64,000 nt of DNA from Kiritimatiellota bacterium B12222. Its GTDB lineage: Bacteria > Verrucomicrobiota > Kiritimatiellia > SS1-B-03-39 > UBA6053. The position numbers were made by a program, and so were the translations under genes. The notes beneath the pieces are model-generated. The model saw nothing but the letters and a program-made list of their open reading frames with translations, was not told the origin of the DNA and made no database searches. Position 1 is the first letter of the stretch; every line of letters begins with the position of its first letter. Below, piece by piece: positions 43,928 through 53,568 of this stretch. The stretch is from the NCBI GenBank assembly GCA_029719485.1, contig CP120722.1:3534001-3598000 (forward strand). Reading direction: 5' to 3'.

Positions 43928-46900
43928 CTAGTAAGGCACAATGTTCAATCGTATAAATGCATGCGCTACTGGAGGCACAATGGCATGAAGTGACCTCACC
44001 GTGACGGTTTCAGTGCCATCTCCATTATCGATCTCTTCCCCCACAGCGCCAACAAACTCAGCCCCACTTTGCCAATCATCCCCTTCGCCCAACGTCGCCG
44101 CAACCTCAACCTGATACAGAATGCCCCCCACCCCATAATCAATCCCGGTTTGGCCCACGCCACCTTTCAAACGCCTGTACTGAATTTGAAAATACACCTC
44201 TCCATCTAGATTCACCACCTCCCCATCCATCAAAAATGCAGAGGCATCACTTGTGGCATCTATGCCATGAGCATAATCAACGAGATGAGGCACCCCATCA
44301 CCCCGGTAATCTGCTTGTGCAGTTCGATACGCTTCGGGAATACTGTCATACTGAGACATCCAAGTGTTAAACGTTTCGATCCGCTCCCAGTCCAAAGGGA
44401 GCAACGAAGATAATTCCTCCGACCCCAGCTCACGCTCATAAAGCTTCAACTCATCAATTTTTCCTAACCAATTTAAGGAGGAGCTATTGCTGAGATCCTT
44501 ATGATCTCCTACATGGAAAACACCCGTCGCCCCCTCTATCGTTCTGGTAACGGTATCGACCACCTCCCCATTGATGTACAAGTGCATCGTAGCATTAGAT
44601 CCCTCAGCCACCGTAACCGCAACCTGAACCCATTCGCGCAAGGGCACCCCCCCACCCGAAAATTCGCTTCCGCCCAAATAGGAGGCCAACTCCCCCTCCG
44701 AAGTCACATACAACCAAGTACGCCCCAATCCGCCTCCTTCATTAGCTTGTTGCAAAATCACCCGGCTCCCCGTTGCCGGATACGCAGATAACCAAACCCA
44801 GGCACTCGCACTCCATGCCGATGCTGAATTCACCGCCACCGCAGGCGTGACCACAAGATCATCCACCCCATCAAACTGTAAGCCACCCCCAACTTTTCCG
44901 GTGGACCATGCAGGCCCTTGCGCGGCTTCCTCGGCGTCTTCAGACAAGAAGGCCTCAGCTAAATTACCGCTAACATCTACACTCTGCGTGCCAGCAGCTT
45001 CCTCAAAGGCATACCAAAAAACCAGCCCCGTATCCGCAGGACCAGATACCAGGTCTCCCGCCTGAACCGTCACATCCACATAACGCGGATACACCCCGTC
45101 ACTTACCTCACAACGTATGCGGTACAACCCATCGACCGGAAATTTCACAAAGGTGCGCGCAGCCTCCGTGGTTGTAAAATCAACAGCTTGCGGGCCCTCT
45201 ATTTGGGACCAGGTCATGCTCAGGGTATGCTCAGCCGGTAAACCGTCATCCCTGACCGAAACTTGCATCAACAAACGAGACGACAAATCAGGAAAATGTA
45301 TCTCTGAACGGGCAGGAGCTTCCAGCTCCACCCTGGGTGGAGTGTTGGAAATACCGCTCTCACGTTCAAAGGCAAAGATCTCCCGTAAATGAAGACCCTC
45401 CGCATTGACCCGAAAGGTCGCGCCACCATCGACCTCATCAGCATCCCCAAGCGCCTGCAATGTCACGTACTGCCATTGATCCCAATTCGAGCTGGTAAAG
45501 AATAACTGCCCCCCTTCACTCAGCTCCAAATCCTGATCTCCACTAAACCAGGTCGTCGAAACCGTTTTATTCGCCGGCCCCGTCAACCGCACACCCAGCA
45601 CCGCAGTGCCCCCTTCAGGAACCTCGATGCGGTCCATTTCCAAGTCAAGTTGAATGGGAGTCGCGGAGGCCACGGGACGCGGAGCCATCGAGCTGTTCCA
45701 CGAAGATAAATCCGTCTGCAACCCTGCTTTCACCGAGCCGTAACTGCCAGACACATCCGAAAGCTCTTGATAATCTTCAGTAAAAGCCGTCCCGATTTTG
45801 TACAACTTCCCGTTTGTCCCCAGTTTAAATTTATCAGGAGTGTCTGTCTGAATCATCCCCGCAGCCTGGGTCGCATTACTCGGATAATAATAAAATGCCG
45901 TATGGGGTTCGCTCAGCTGATTCCCTGACAACAACTCCCTTATATCGCGCCCGTCAATTACCCGATCCTCAGGCAATCCCCCCCCCGCATAAGCAACCAA
46001 AGTAGGCAAAAGGTCATGAGTAGCCGCCGTTTGATTTCGAATCTCTCCTGCCGGAATCACCCCGGGATACCGAATCAAAAAAGGCACCCGATGCCCCCCT
46101 TCCCAATTGCTATGTTTTGCCCCCTGAAAGGGATATGCCGACCCTGAACCTTGATACAAGCTGCCTGCCCCCGGAGGATTTTGCCAAGGCCCATTGTCAG
46201 ATGTGACGATCACAATGGTCTCTTGAGCGAGCCCATGATGGTCAAGTCGATCCAACACCTGCCCCACCCGATAATCCAACTCCTTCAACACATCCAAATA
46301 TCGCGCTTCATCATCACTTTCACCGGCTACGGATAAAAAGTCAGGATGTGGATGCACCGGTACATGTGGTGCATGCGGCGCAAAATATAAAAAGAAGGGA
46401 CGGTTTTCTGCAACCGCTTGATCCATCGCCGAAATGATCTGTTCCGTTTCGGCTTCAAGCAAATAGGATTGTTCCTCAATACTATCAATGATCCCCGTAA
46501 ACACCCCACCGGTCCCTGTCGTATAACTGGCCAGTGCGGCGTCCCCCTGCATCAACTTTAAATCAGGCCAGGTATTATTATAAGGATTTTCGGACCACAT
46601 ATCCGAACTGTATAAAATCCCAAAATACTGTTCAAAGCCATGACGGGTGGGATTGTATTCAATCGAATCGCCTAAATGCCATTTGCCCGCCATGGCCGTG
46701 AGATAGCCCTGCTCGCGTAACAACTCGGGTAAGGTCACTTCACTCGGATTTAACCCCTTGGAGGTCTTCCCTGCAGACAACACACCCTCAATCCGCACCC
46801 GTCGCGGATAAGAGCCGGTCATCAATGCAGCCCGGGTAGGCGAACACACCGAGGACGTCGAATAAAAGTGGGTAAAGCGCAAACCCGTGGTCGCCAAACT

Positions 46901-47134
46901 ATCCATCCGGGGGGTCAGTCCAATCGCGGAATTTGGATTCAAAGCATTATCCGGTGAATTTGGCGCCGGAGCAGGTGGCGTTGAATCGTCACCGGCAAAT
47001 GGAAATTGATAACTCCCCAAATCATTCACCCCGAGATCATCCATCATGATCAACACAATATTGGGAGGTTTTTCAGCCCAAACCTGAGCAAAACAACCTA
47101 AAACAAACAGTAAAACAGCAGTAAATTTAGACAT
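43928..47134 (-). CDS. Secreted multidomain sulfatase with LamG-like domain
   Basis: 1068 residues. A signal peptide (about 1-20) precedes a sulfatase domain: PNIVLIMMDDLG, formylglycine motif VCSPTRAALMTG (Cys97), GKWHLGD, and TSDNGPW. After about residue 500 come a Calx-beta/PKD-like stretch, then a LamG/concanavalin-like domain (about 735-895, VFWYAFEEAAGTQSVDVSGN and GLQFDGVDDLVVTPAV), and a short C-terminal domain typical of exported Verrucomicrobiota enzymes. It removes sulfate from extracellular polysaccharides after formylglycine formation. It follows the LamG PEP-CTERM gene after a terminator, so it is probably separately expressed. AGGA lies upstream of the ATG. Confidence 0.92.
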   Translation of the reverse strand: MSKFTAVLLFVLGCFAQVWAEKPPNIVLIMMDDLGVNDLGSYQFPFAGDDSTPPAPAPNSPDNALNPNSAIGLTPRMDSLATTGLRFTHFYSTSSVCSPTRAALMTGSYPRRVRIEGVLSAGKTSKGLNPSEVTLPELLREQGYLTAMAGKWHLGDSIEYNPTRHGFEQYFGILYSSDMWSENPYNNTWPDLKLMQGDAALASYTTGTGGVFTGIIDSIEEQSYLLEAETEQIISAMDQAVAENRPFFLYFAPHAPHVPVHPHPDFLSVAGESDDEARYLDVLKELDYRVGQVLDRLDHHGLAQETIVIVTSDNGPWQNPPGAGSLYQGSGSAYPFQGAKHSNWEGGHRVPFLIRYPGVIPAGEIRNQTAATHDLLPTLVAYAGGGLPEDRVIDGRDIRELLSGNQLSEPHTAFYYYPSNATQAAGMIQTDTPDKFKLGTNGKLYKIGTAFTEDYQELSDVSGSYGSVKAGLQTDLSSWNSSMAPRPVASATPIQLDLEMDRIEVPEGGTAVLGVRLTGPANKTVSTTWFSGDQDLELSEGGQLFFTSSNWDQWQYVTLQALGDADEVDGGATFRVNAEGLHLREIFAFERESGISNTPPRVELEAPARSEIHFPDLSSRLLMQVSVRDDGLPAEHTLSMTWSQIEGPQAVDFTTTEAARTFVKFPVDGLYRIRCEVSDGVYPRYVDVTVQAGDLVSGPADTGLVFWYAFEEAAGTQSVDVSGNLAEAFLSEDAEEAAQGPAWSTGKVGGGLQFDGVDDLVVTPAVAVNSASAWSASAWVWLSAYPATGSRVILQQANEGGGLGRTWLYVTSEGELASYLGGSEFSGGGVPLREWVQVAVTVAEGSNATMHLYINGEVVDTVTRTIEGATGVFHVGDHKDLSNSSSLNWLGKIDELKLYERELGSEELSSLLPLDWERIETFNTWMSQYDSIPEAYRTAQADYRGDGVPHLVDYAHGIDATSDASAFLMDGEVVNLDGEVYFQIQYRRLKGGVGQTGIDYGVGGILYQVEVAATLGEGDDWQSGAEFVGAVGEEIDNGDGTETVTVRSLHAIVPPVAHAFIRLNIVPY

Positions 47135-47154
47135 AATTCATTCCTACAAGACAC

Positions 47155-47186
47155 AAAAAAACCCACAGCCCCCCAGGACTGTGAGG
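47155..47186 (-). terminator. Terminator after the LamG PEP-CTERM gene
   Basis: On the minus strand CTCACAG pairs with CTGTGGG around a G-rich loop and is followed by a run of seven T, between the PEP-CTERM stop (47204) and the sulfatase start (47134). Confidence 0.75.
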
Positions 47187-47203
47187 CCTTTATACGCGTC
47201 TCC

Positions 47204-48016
47204 TTATCGACGACGTCCAAACAGAAACACACCCAAAAATGCACTCAAACCTAGGATCAAAGTGCTTGGTTCGGGAATGGCGTTCACCAGCAAATCCCCA
47301 TCCGCTAAAAAGGTATTGCTGATGCGAAGCTCATCGATCAATCCATCAAAAGAATGATCAATAGCACCCGTATTGGTCATGTGAGCGCCAATAGTTAAAT
47401 CTAAACCATTCGCGGCAATACTTTGGTTAACCCCCGTCAGGGTATCCTCAGACGCATCTAAATTAAAGATAGCGGTATTGGTGGTATCATCAAAACGAAC
47501 AGACACATAGTGCCAGTCATTATCTGTAATCGACAACGTCGAATAATAACCCGTCCAGCCAGATCCATCACCCAACAGCAAACCCAATTGATTATAGGTC
47601 CCACTCGACGCACTAGAATTACTTCCCCGTTGCACCATAAAACCATAATTCAAACGAGTATCGGCATTACTTCCAGACTTCTTCAATGCCAACATCTGAC
47701 GGGTCGCACCTGAATCCCCTCCTAAACTTTCAAGCTTTACCCAACCCTCAATCGTAAACGCAGACCCCGCACCGAAATCCAAACTATTGTTATCAGCCAC
47801 CGTGACATATTGAGTAGAGGAACGCTCTAAATCGATGGCTTGATTATATTCGCCTGTCACAAACCCGGGGCTATTGATGCCTGTACCATTATTCCCAAAA
47901 GCCGAGCTGTCCGTTAAATTACCATCATATTTGTGATAAAGGACCACGTCTGAAAATCCCCATGAGGATAAACAAAGCGCACTGATCGATAAACATAGTT
48001 TTGTGATATTTTTCAT
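47204..48016 (-). CDS. LamG-domain PEP-CTERM protein
   Basis: 270 residues from the ATG at 48016. A signal peptide (about 1-22) is followed by a LamG/concanavalin-like jellyroll (VLYHKYDGNLTDSSAFGNNG, LDFGAGSAFTIEGWVKLESLG, SITDNDWHYVSVRFDD, FDGLIDELRISNT) and a PEP-CTERM tail (IPEPSTLILGLSA with terminal GRRR). It is an exported, surface or matrix carbohydrate-binding protein. The frame is open to 48211, but that part overlaps the divergent LacI gene. It may be controlled by that LacI through the repeat at 48090-48107. Confidence 0.88.
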   Translation of the reverse strand: MKNITKLCLSISALCLSSWGFSDVVLYHKYDGNLTDSSAFGNNGTGINSPGFVTGEYNQAIDLERSSTQYVTVADNNSLDFGAGSAFTIEGWVKLESLGGDSGATRQMLALKKSGSNADTRLNYGFMVQRGSNSSASSGTYNQLGLLLGDGSGWTGYYSTLSITDNDWHYVSVRFDDTTNTAIFNLDASEDTLTGVNQSIAANGLDLTIGAHMTNTGAIDHSFDGLIDELRISNTFLADGDLLVNAIPEPSTLILGLSAFLGVFLFGRRR

Positions 48017-48089
48017 AAGAAACCTGATCTGAGATGAATAACAATGAATAACAAATACGTCCCAAAGGAAAAACAGACAACCTAAACTT

Positions 48090-48107
48090 TGCTCACACAA
48101 TTGAGCA
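48090..48107. promoter_or_regulatory. Candidate LacI-type operator
   Basis: Inverted repeat TGCTCA-N6-TGAGCA in the gap between the LamG PEP-CTERM gene and the divergent LacI gene. On the minus strand a possible promoter (TTGTCT, 17 bases, TATTTG) lies downstream of it, toward the PEP-CTERM gene. Confidence 0.45.
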
Positions 48108-48160
48108 TTGGTTAAATTTACTTTTTGACATGGCACCCCCTTTGAGAAAGGGTTCGTCAT

Positions 48161-49204
48161 ATGCAAAAACGAATCACCATGAAAGACATCGCGGAAAAGG
48201 CAGGCGTACACCCCTCTTCCGTTTCCATGGCCTTAAAAAACCACCCCCGCATCGGGAAAGACACGCGACAGCGAATCCAAAAACTTGCCAAAGAAATGGG
48301 CTATGTCCCCGACCCTGCCCTCAGTGCCCTTTCGGCATATAGATCTGCTCAAAAACCCACCCATAGCATGGGAGAACTCGCGATTCTCAGTCATTACAAG
48401 GAGTTAAAACCATCCACCAATGATACCCAGGGGCTCATTAAAAAAGGATTGCTGGAGCGTGCCGCCCAAACCGGACACAGTCTGTGTAATTTCAACGTAA
48501 ACGATAAAAACTTCACCGCACGAAGAGTCAACCAAATCATCCGCTCCCGTAATATACAGGGGATTATTTTACTGCGACTGGATGCATTTCCCATGCGCTT
48601 CTTACAGGAAATCAAATGGGATTCTCTGGCCGCGGTCCGAATTAGCAGACGCCCCGCATGGCCCCCCATCACCCATATTGAACACAATCAATACGCCTCC
48701 ATGCAAGTCTGCATCCAAAAACTTATCCGTAGAGGATATCAGAAAATTGGCCTCATTCAACAATGGCGGAATTTGAAGGCCATCGGTTTTTTTCCTGAAG
48801 CCGCTTACCTGCAAACCTTACAACGTTCAAAACATGCCCAACCCGCCCCGATCTTTTATACAGACCGCCCTGATTACCCACAAATTGCCGACTGGATATC
48901 CGCCCATAACATCGACGCAGTTATTTCAAATCGCCCCCCCTCTGAATTGATTCCACATGCGCAAACCTGTGCACAAACCTTCAAAAATATAGGTTTCGTC
49001 AGTACAAATTTAATTCAGCCGACTGGAGAGCTGGCAGGGATCGATCAAAATCTATCCGCCCTCGGAGAACGCGCCATCGATGTGGTCGTGGCCAACATTC
49101 ACCGGGGAGTCAAAGGCTTCCCGAAAGTCACGAGCCAAATCATGATTCAAGGCACCTGGTGCGACGGACGTAGTATCCGACGACAACGGCCCCCACAGCA
49201 ATAA
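48161..49204 (+). CDS. LacI family transcriptional regulator
   Basis: 347 residues: helix-turn-helix ITMKDIAEKAGVHPSSVSMALK, hinge LAKEMGYVPDPALSALSAYR and an effector domain with IQGIILLRLDAFP, CIQKLIRRGYQKIGLIQQW and IGFVSTNLIQPTGELAGIDQN. AGAAAGGG precedes the ATG. It probably controls the divergent LamG PEP-CTERM gene and perhaps the sulfatase beyond it. The effector-binding half is diverged from well-known sugar sensors, so its ligand is unknown. Confidence 0.9.
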   Translation: MQKRITMKDIAEKAGVHPSSVSMALKNHPRIGKDTRQRIQKLAKEMGYVPDPALSALSAYRSAQKPTHSMGELAILSHYKELKPSTNDTQGLIKKGLLERAAQTGHSLCNFNVNDKNFTARRVNQIIRSRNIQGIILLRLDAFPMRFLQEIKWDSLAAVRISRRPAWPPITHIEHNQYASMQVCIQKLIRRGYQKIGLIQQWRNLKAIGFFPEAAYLQTLQRSKHAQPAPIFYTDRPDYPQIADWISAHNIDAVISNRPPSELIPHAQTCAQTFKNIGFVSTNLIQPTGELAGIDQNLSALGERAIDVVVANIHRGVKGFPKVTSQIMIQGTWCDGRSIRRQRPPQQ

Positions 49205-49298
49205 GATCAGGAATTACCACCCACAAATACAAGGAGGGACAGGCCCCTCTCCTCAAGGAGCGATGAAACACCAACGATCTTTCCTACAGAGAAATGCT

Positions 49299-49886
49299 CT
49301 AAACAGGCGGGTGCAAATATAGCGGTGAAGGGTCTTCCATCTCAGCATCATCGGACATGTTTAACAAGTCACCCGCAGAAGGAAAATCTTCAATTACAGG
49401 AAACGAAGCCTGAGAAAAACGCACAGCCTCTTGTGAATACACAGGCATTCCCTGTATGTCCTCCGTCCACTGCCCAGGAGACTTCAATTGCCAACCCATA
49501 TCTTCTGAAACAGAAAAAATACGCCCCCACCACACACCCCGCCGTGCATCTCCAAGAATGACGAAGGGGCCATCTACAGTTTGAGCAATACGATGCGCTT
49601 GCGCGCATCCTGATGAAAACGCTTTCAACCGCACATTCCCGGGGGCGCAATAACCAAATGACCACGCCAAGGCTTGCCGAATCCCCGAGTAATTTCCAGG
49701 CCCGCGTCCCACCCTGATTTCAGAAGGTTGAGAGATCTGGGAAAGTAACGCTTCCAGACGAGGTAAGGCTAATTCCGCTTGAAAGCGCTTCAGCGTCATC
49801 ACCTCTTCATGTAACTCGCCGCCACATTGCCACGCCATACTCAGTTGGGTGCTGCTCCATTCAATGGCCAATCGTGTATCCGTCAT
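49299..49886 (-). CDS. tsaB: tRNA threonylcarbamoyladenosine biosynthesis protein TsaB
   Basis: 195 residues, ASKHA-fold TsaB family: LAIEWSSTQLSMAW, GRGPGNYSGIRQALAWSFGYC in place of the usual GPGSFTGLR, and a C-terminal DPSPLYLHPPV. With TsaD, TsaE and TsaC it makes t6A37 on ANN-decoding tRNAs. The ATG at 49886 overlaps the tsaE stop by four bases (ATGA) and is preceded by GGAGGGAGAGG. The sequence is diverged from well-studied TsaB, but the tsaE neighbour supports the call. Confidence 0.88.
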   Translation of the reverse strand: MTDTRLAIEWSSTQLSMAWQCGGELHEEVMTLKRFQAELALPRLEALLSQISQPSEIRVGRGPGNYSGIRQALAWSFGYCAPGNVRLKAFSSGCAQAHRIAQTVDGPFVILGDARRGVWWGRIFSVSEDMGWQLKSPGQWTEDIQGMPVYSQEAVRFSQASFPVIEDFPSAGDLLNMSDDAEMEDPSPLYLHPPV

Positions 49887-50311
49887 GCCCTCTCCCTCCA
49901 CATACAAATGTCGCGCGCGTTTTCATGCCCTGCAACAGCCTTTAATTCAATCTGCCAAGCATCCGCCGGCCAAAAATTTTGCACCCGTTCACTCCATTCC
50001 ACCGCAACAATCGCCTCATCTTCCATCCATTCATCCAAGCCCAAACCCCAAACTTGGGACGCTTCGGTCAATCGATATAAATCCGCATGCACCAAAGGAG
50101 GCGTGCCCCCCAATTCCTGCACCAATCCGTAAGTGGGACTGGTAACCACCCCTTCCCATCCCAATCCTTCGGCCAAACCTTGAACAAAACAGGTTTTTCC
50201 AGCCCCTAAATCACCATGCAATAACAGGACCGCTTGATGCCCCAAGGTTTTGGCAAAGGATGCCGCGATTTTTCGCGTTTCTTCAGCAGAGGTAGATCGA
50301 AATATATTCAC
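49883..50311 (-). CDS. tsaE: tRNA threonylcarbamoyladenosine biosynthesis ATPase TsaE
   Basis: 142 residues from a GTG at 50311, which has GGAGG seven bases upstream and overlaps the CPBP stop by four bases (GTGA). Walker A is HGDLGAGKT (about 32-40), followed by the family motifs SPTYGLVQEL and VHADLYRL and a C-terminal IVAVEWSERV. It is the ATPase that drives the t6A cycle with TsaB and TsaD. The frame is open to 50542, but the extra part lies in the CPBP gene and is rejected. Confidence 0.93.
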   Translation of the reverse strand: MNIFRSTSAEETRKIAASFAKTLGHQAVLLLHGDLGAGKTCFVQGLAEGLGWEGVVTSPTYGLVQELGGTPPLVHADLYRLTEASQVWGLGLDEWMEDEAIVAVEWSERVQNFWPADAWQIELKAVAGHENARDICMWRERA

Positions 50312-51153
50312 AGTCCCGCCTCCATTTTCGACATGAGCACGGTCTGAATCAAGGTCATGGTATTGAAAATAGCATGTGCCCACACACACACCATTAATCG
50401 ACGGGTGTACACATAAGCCCATCCCAATAATACGGCTAACGCAAACAACGGAAGTAAACTGGCCACATGTTGATGAATCACTGCAAAAATAAGGGCCTGA
50501 ATCACTATGCCTGAAACCGTGCCCAAGCGTTGTCGTAACCACGTGAATACAAAGCCCCGGAAAACGACTTCCTCCAACAACGGCCCAATAAATCCCACCA
50601 ACAAAAACAAAGACACCCAGTTCAACCAGCCCGTTAACTGACTCAACTGCTCAATCATGGGCTGAACTTTCATTTCCCACTGAAACTGTGTAAAAAGATA
50701 TTGCGTAATCCCCGCGGAAAGTCCCACTAACGGCAAACACATGCAATATGCCGCCAACCCCCACACGACATCCAGCAACCTTAAAGGATTCTCCATACCT
50801 AAGACATCCAAGGGTTCTAAGCCCCTTCGTTGCAAATGCTGAAAAAACACGAAAGCCATCAGCCCTTGAAACAGCAAAATAGAGACTAAAATGAGTAAAC
50901 CCGGAGGCAAGGTTTCAGCCACCGACCCATACGAAAGCAAAGCCCCCAAACACAGTTGCAACACAAAGCCTACGAAAAAAGTCACCAACATCATCTGTGG
51001 CAAGTCATGAGGAAGTGGACGCCAATCCAACCATCCCCATCCCACTTTTAAACTACGACTGGCCTGTGTTGAAAAAAAGAGCGAGATCCAAAAACATATG
51101 CCGAAAACCAGCAAGATGCCAATAACCCATTCCAGACGAAAGCCCTCGGGCAT
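50308..51153 (-). CDS. CPBP family intramembrane metalloprotease
   Basis: 281 residues with about seven or eight membrane helices. The catalytic motifs of the ABI/CPBP (type II CAAX protease-like) family are in place: EEVVFRG (Glu194, Glu195, Arg199), FAVIHQH (first His at 227) and a final WAHAIFNT. It is an inner-membrane protease of unknown substrate. Genes on both sides are tightly packed (two bases to the GT2 gene, overlap with tsaE). Confidence 0.92.
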   Translation of the reverse strand: MPEGFRLEWVIGILLVFGICFWISLFFSTQASRSLKVGWGWLDWRPLPHDLPQMMLVTFFVGFVLQLCLGALLSYGSVAETLPPGLLILVSILLFQGLMAFVFFQHLQRRGLEPLDVLGMENPLRLLDVVWGLAAYCMCLPLVGLSAGITQYLFTQFQWEMKVQPMIEQLSQLTGWLNWVSLFLLVGFIGPLLEEVVFRGFVFTWLRQRLGTVSGIVIQALIFAVIHQHVASLLPLFALAVLLGWAYVYTRRLMVCVWAHAIFNTMTLIQTVLMSKMEAGL

Positions 51154-51155
51154 GC

Positions 51156-52130
51156 TTAATCCTCCGGAAGAACCTCTTCCCTTACCGCGTAAATACGCTT
51201 ATCTTGGGATTCGTGATAGGTACGAATGGTCATTTCAGAAAGCAAACCCAAACCTATAAACTGAATGCCAAAAGCCATAAACATAAAGCCCATGATCGGC
51301 CATACAGGGCGTTTCACCAAGTCATCGCCCCAAAACTCTAACCCGGTCAAGGTCGCGAAAAGGTTTAAACTAAAAATTACACCAATCAGGAGAGCTCCCA
51401 CAAAACCAATCTGGAAACCAATTTTACCCAAGATTTGCATGGGACCCGTACTGTAACGCATCAAAAACTTCACCGTAATCAAATCCAAAACCACCCGGAA
51501 TGTACGTCCAATGCCATATTTACTGGTTCCAAATTGACGTGCATGGTGACTTACAGGAATTTCAATGACTTTTCCGCCCACCCAATGGGCCAGCGCCGGA
51601 ATAAAACGGTGCATTTCGCCATACAAGCGCACATCTTTGATCACGTCTTTACGATATGCTTTCAAGGTGCAACCATAATCGTGCAAATGAACACCAGTGA
51701 TTTTACTGATCAATCCATTGGCCATCATGGAAGGTAAGCGACGATTAATAAAGGTATCCTTACGATCTTTCCGCCAGCCACTCACCACATCGACCTCATC
51801 GGTCATCGCTTCTAACAACAAAGGAATATCTTTGGGATCATTTTGTAAATCGGCATCCATGGTGATGATGACATTCCCTTCGGCGGCATCCAAGCCGGCA
51901 GCCATCGCTGCCGTTTGACCAAAATTGCGACGAAAACGAATCAAATGAAGGTAGGGATACTTCCTTTTGTTTTCTAACAGCATCTGCCAGGTCTTGTCAC
52001 GACTGCCATCGTCAACCAGCACAGCTTCGTATTTGAGAGAAAGCGGCTGTAACGCTTCATCCAATTTTTGACAGAGCAAGTCTACACTCTCTTCTTCGTT
52101 ATATACGGGAATGACAATTGAAAGGTCCAT
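51156..52130 (-). CDS. Polyprenyl-phosphate glycosyltransferase (GtrB/ArnC type)
   Basis: 324 residues. GT2 domain: LSIVIPVYNEEESVDLLCQKL, AVLVDDGSRDKTWQML, RRNFGQTAAMAAGLDAA and the metal-binding MDADLQNDP. Two C-terminal membrane helices (about 232-256 and 273-296) are typical of GtrB/DPMS-like enzymes that load a sugar on undecaprenyl phosphate at the inner membrane. It has none of the marks separating ArnC from glucosyl or mannosyl versions, so the sugar is unknown. Confidence 0.92.
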   Translation of the reverse strand: MDLSIVIPVYNEEESVDLLCQKLDEALQPLSLKYEAVLVDDGSRDKTWQMLLENKRKYPYLHLIRFRRNFGQTAAMAAGLDAAEGNVIITMDADLQNDPKDIPLLLEAMTDEVDVVSGWRKDRKDTFINRRLPSMMANGLISKITGVHLHDYGCTLKAYRKDVIKDVRLYGEMHRFIPALAHWVGGKVIEIPVSHHARQFGTSKYGIGRTFRVVLDLITVKFLMRYSTGPMQILGKIGFQIGFVGALLIGVIFSLNLFATLTGLEFWGDDLVKRPVWPIMGFMFMAFGIQFIGLGLLSEMTIRTYHESQDKRIYAVREEVLPED

Positions 52131-52178
52131 GCCGGATGCGCTATCAGGTTCCCCTCAGAAATCAAGACCCATGGTAGA

Positions 52179-53387
52179 TCAGGATTTTCCCATCGCTTGT
52201 TGTAGCAAAGCCCTTATCCATTCCTGTTCTTTTCGACTAAGCATTTTTAACCACGCGCTGACCTTCCCCTCCACACTTTCCACATACAAGGCCCTGAGCG
52301 CCACATCGCCCACCGTCGTTCCCGTTTTCGCAACTTTAAGCGATTTCACCTCCGCAACCTTCCACGCACACACTTTTTTTCCAAAAAGTGAACGCGACAC
52401 TATACGCAAGCCTTCGGCATCTGCCGTGAGTTGCACCTCGCGGGTACCACCCGCCACCCCCGCAGCCATCATCGCCACTCCCACCACCAAAAAGATCAAC
52501 ACCATGAATACCGGCACCCACTGAGTCCAATCAGTCCCCAAGCCTTCATAGAGTAACACCCCTAAGAACAAAGAGGGTAACAAGGAAAAGATACAGCCAA
52601 AACCAAATAAACCGTGCCCCCCTTTTCGTAAACCCAGTTGAGGCACATCTATCTGTATCGCCCCTCCATTGTGGGTTATCACAACTTTTGTATCCGCAGG
52701 TGCATCAGTGATCCCCACAGTCTCATGGATCGCACTGCGTCCCTCATTCTGTTCCGGCGCCTCATACATATCCACCGTGGACACTCCCGGTAACTGTGCG
52801 GTCAATTGACGCGACAACTCCTGAATCACCAATTGCGGATAGCCCACAGCCAAGAAAACTGACTCATTATCTGCATCCAAAAGCACTAACGACCAAAAAT
52901 CCGCTGAAAGTGCAGCAGAAAGCCTCCGAGTCGCCTCCGCCCCTTCTTTTTTTGCACCAAATCCACGAGCCATCGATAATCGGGAAATAGACTGTACGGG
53001 AAAACTGCGTTTTTTCTTCCATCCCCCCCAATAGTCAATGACCTGTAGTTCTGTGCGGGTCACCCGTAAACTTGTCCTCGTTAGATTGAACAACAACACA
53101 CACCCAGTTAAAAGCAATCGAGCCGATAACACGACCATCATCACGGCGGGTATCAAAAAAACAACCCGCATCATCACGATACCATTCACCGCCTGCCACT
53201 CATCAGGAAAATCCTCCCATAAATTCACTGCGAATTCCCAACCCCAAGCTTTCGCCATCAAAAGTAAAATCACACTTCCCAGCAAAAGAAGCCCACCCAA
53301 ATACTTCAGCGAGCCTAAATCGCGACAGGGCAGTTTTAAGTGCAAATCACCGGGTCCCCCTTCCCATGCGATGCGTTGAGGGTTCAT
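52179..53387 (-). CDS. Membrane protein with bPH-like regions, function unknown
   Basis: 402 residues. Hydrophobic helices lie near 29-45 and 72-100, and again as a pair near 260-305. After each pair a beta-rich region follows (RTELQVIDYWGGWKKKRSFPVQSI and TADAEGLRIVSRSLFGKKVCAWKVAEV), suggesting a duplicated two-helix plus bacterial PH-like layout. No named family was recognised with certainty. It leads an operon-like series with GtrB, CPBP, tsaE and tsaB. Confidence 0.65.
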   Translation of the reverse strand: MNPQRIAWEGGPGDLHLKLPCRDLGSLKYLGGLLLLGSVILLLMAKAWGWEFAVNLWEDFPDEWQAVNGIVMMRVVFLIPAVMMVVLSARLLLTGCVLLFNLTRTSLRVTRTELQVIDYWGGWKKKRSFPVQSISRLSMARGFGAKKEGAEATRRLSAALSADFWSLVLLDADNESVFLAVGYPQLVIQELSRQLTAQLPGVSTVDMYEAPEQNEGRSAIHETVGITDAPADTKVVITHNGGAIQIDVPQLGLRKGGHGLFGFGCIFSLLPSLFLGVLLYEGLGTDWTQWVPVFMVLIFLVVGVAMMAAGVAGGTREVQLTADAEGLRIVSRSLFGKKVCAWKVAEVKSLKVAKTGTTVGDVALRALYVESVEGKVSAWLKMLSRKEQEWIRALLQQAMGKS

Positions 53388-53568
53388 AAAGCAGTACCTG
53401 CAGGAAAAAGGGTGAAAAACGACATGTTCATCTCGCTACCCCAGCCTATTCGAAAATCAAGTCTAAGTCCCTCCCACCCATGGCCCTGTAGGGAATTGAT
53501 GATTGACAACTTCACCCCACAATGCGACGTGGAACCAATTAACTTTGCCTGTTTCCACAGCCCCTCCC

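Noticed and set aside
50312..50542. N-terminal extension of TsaE
   Set aside because: The extra 77 codons lie within the CPBP gene and do not look like TsaE; a GTG with GGAGG at 50311 is a better start.
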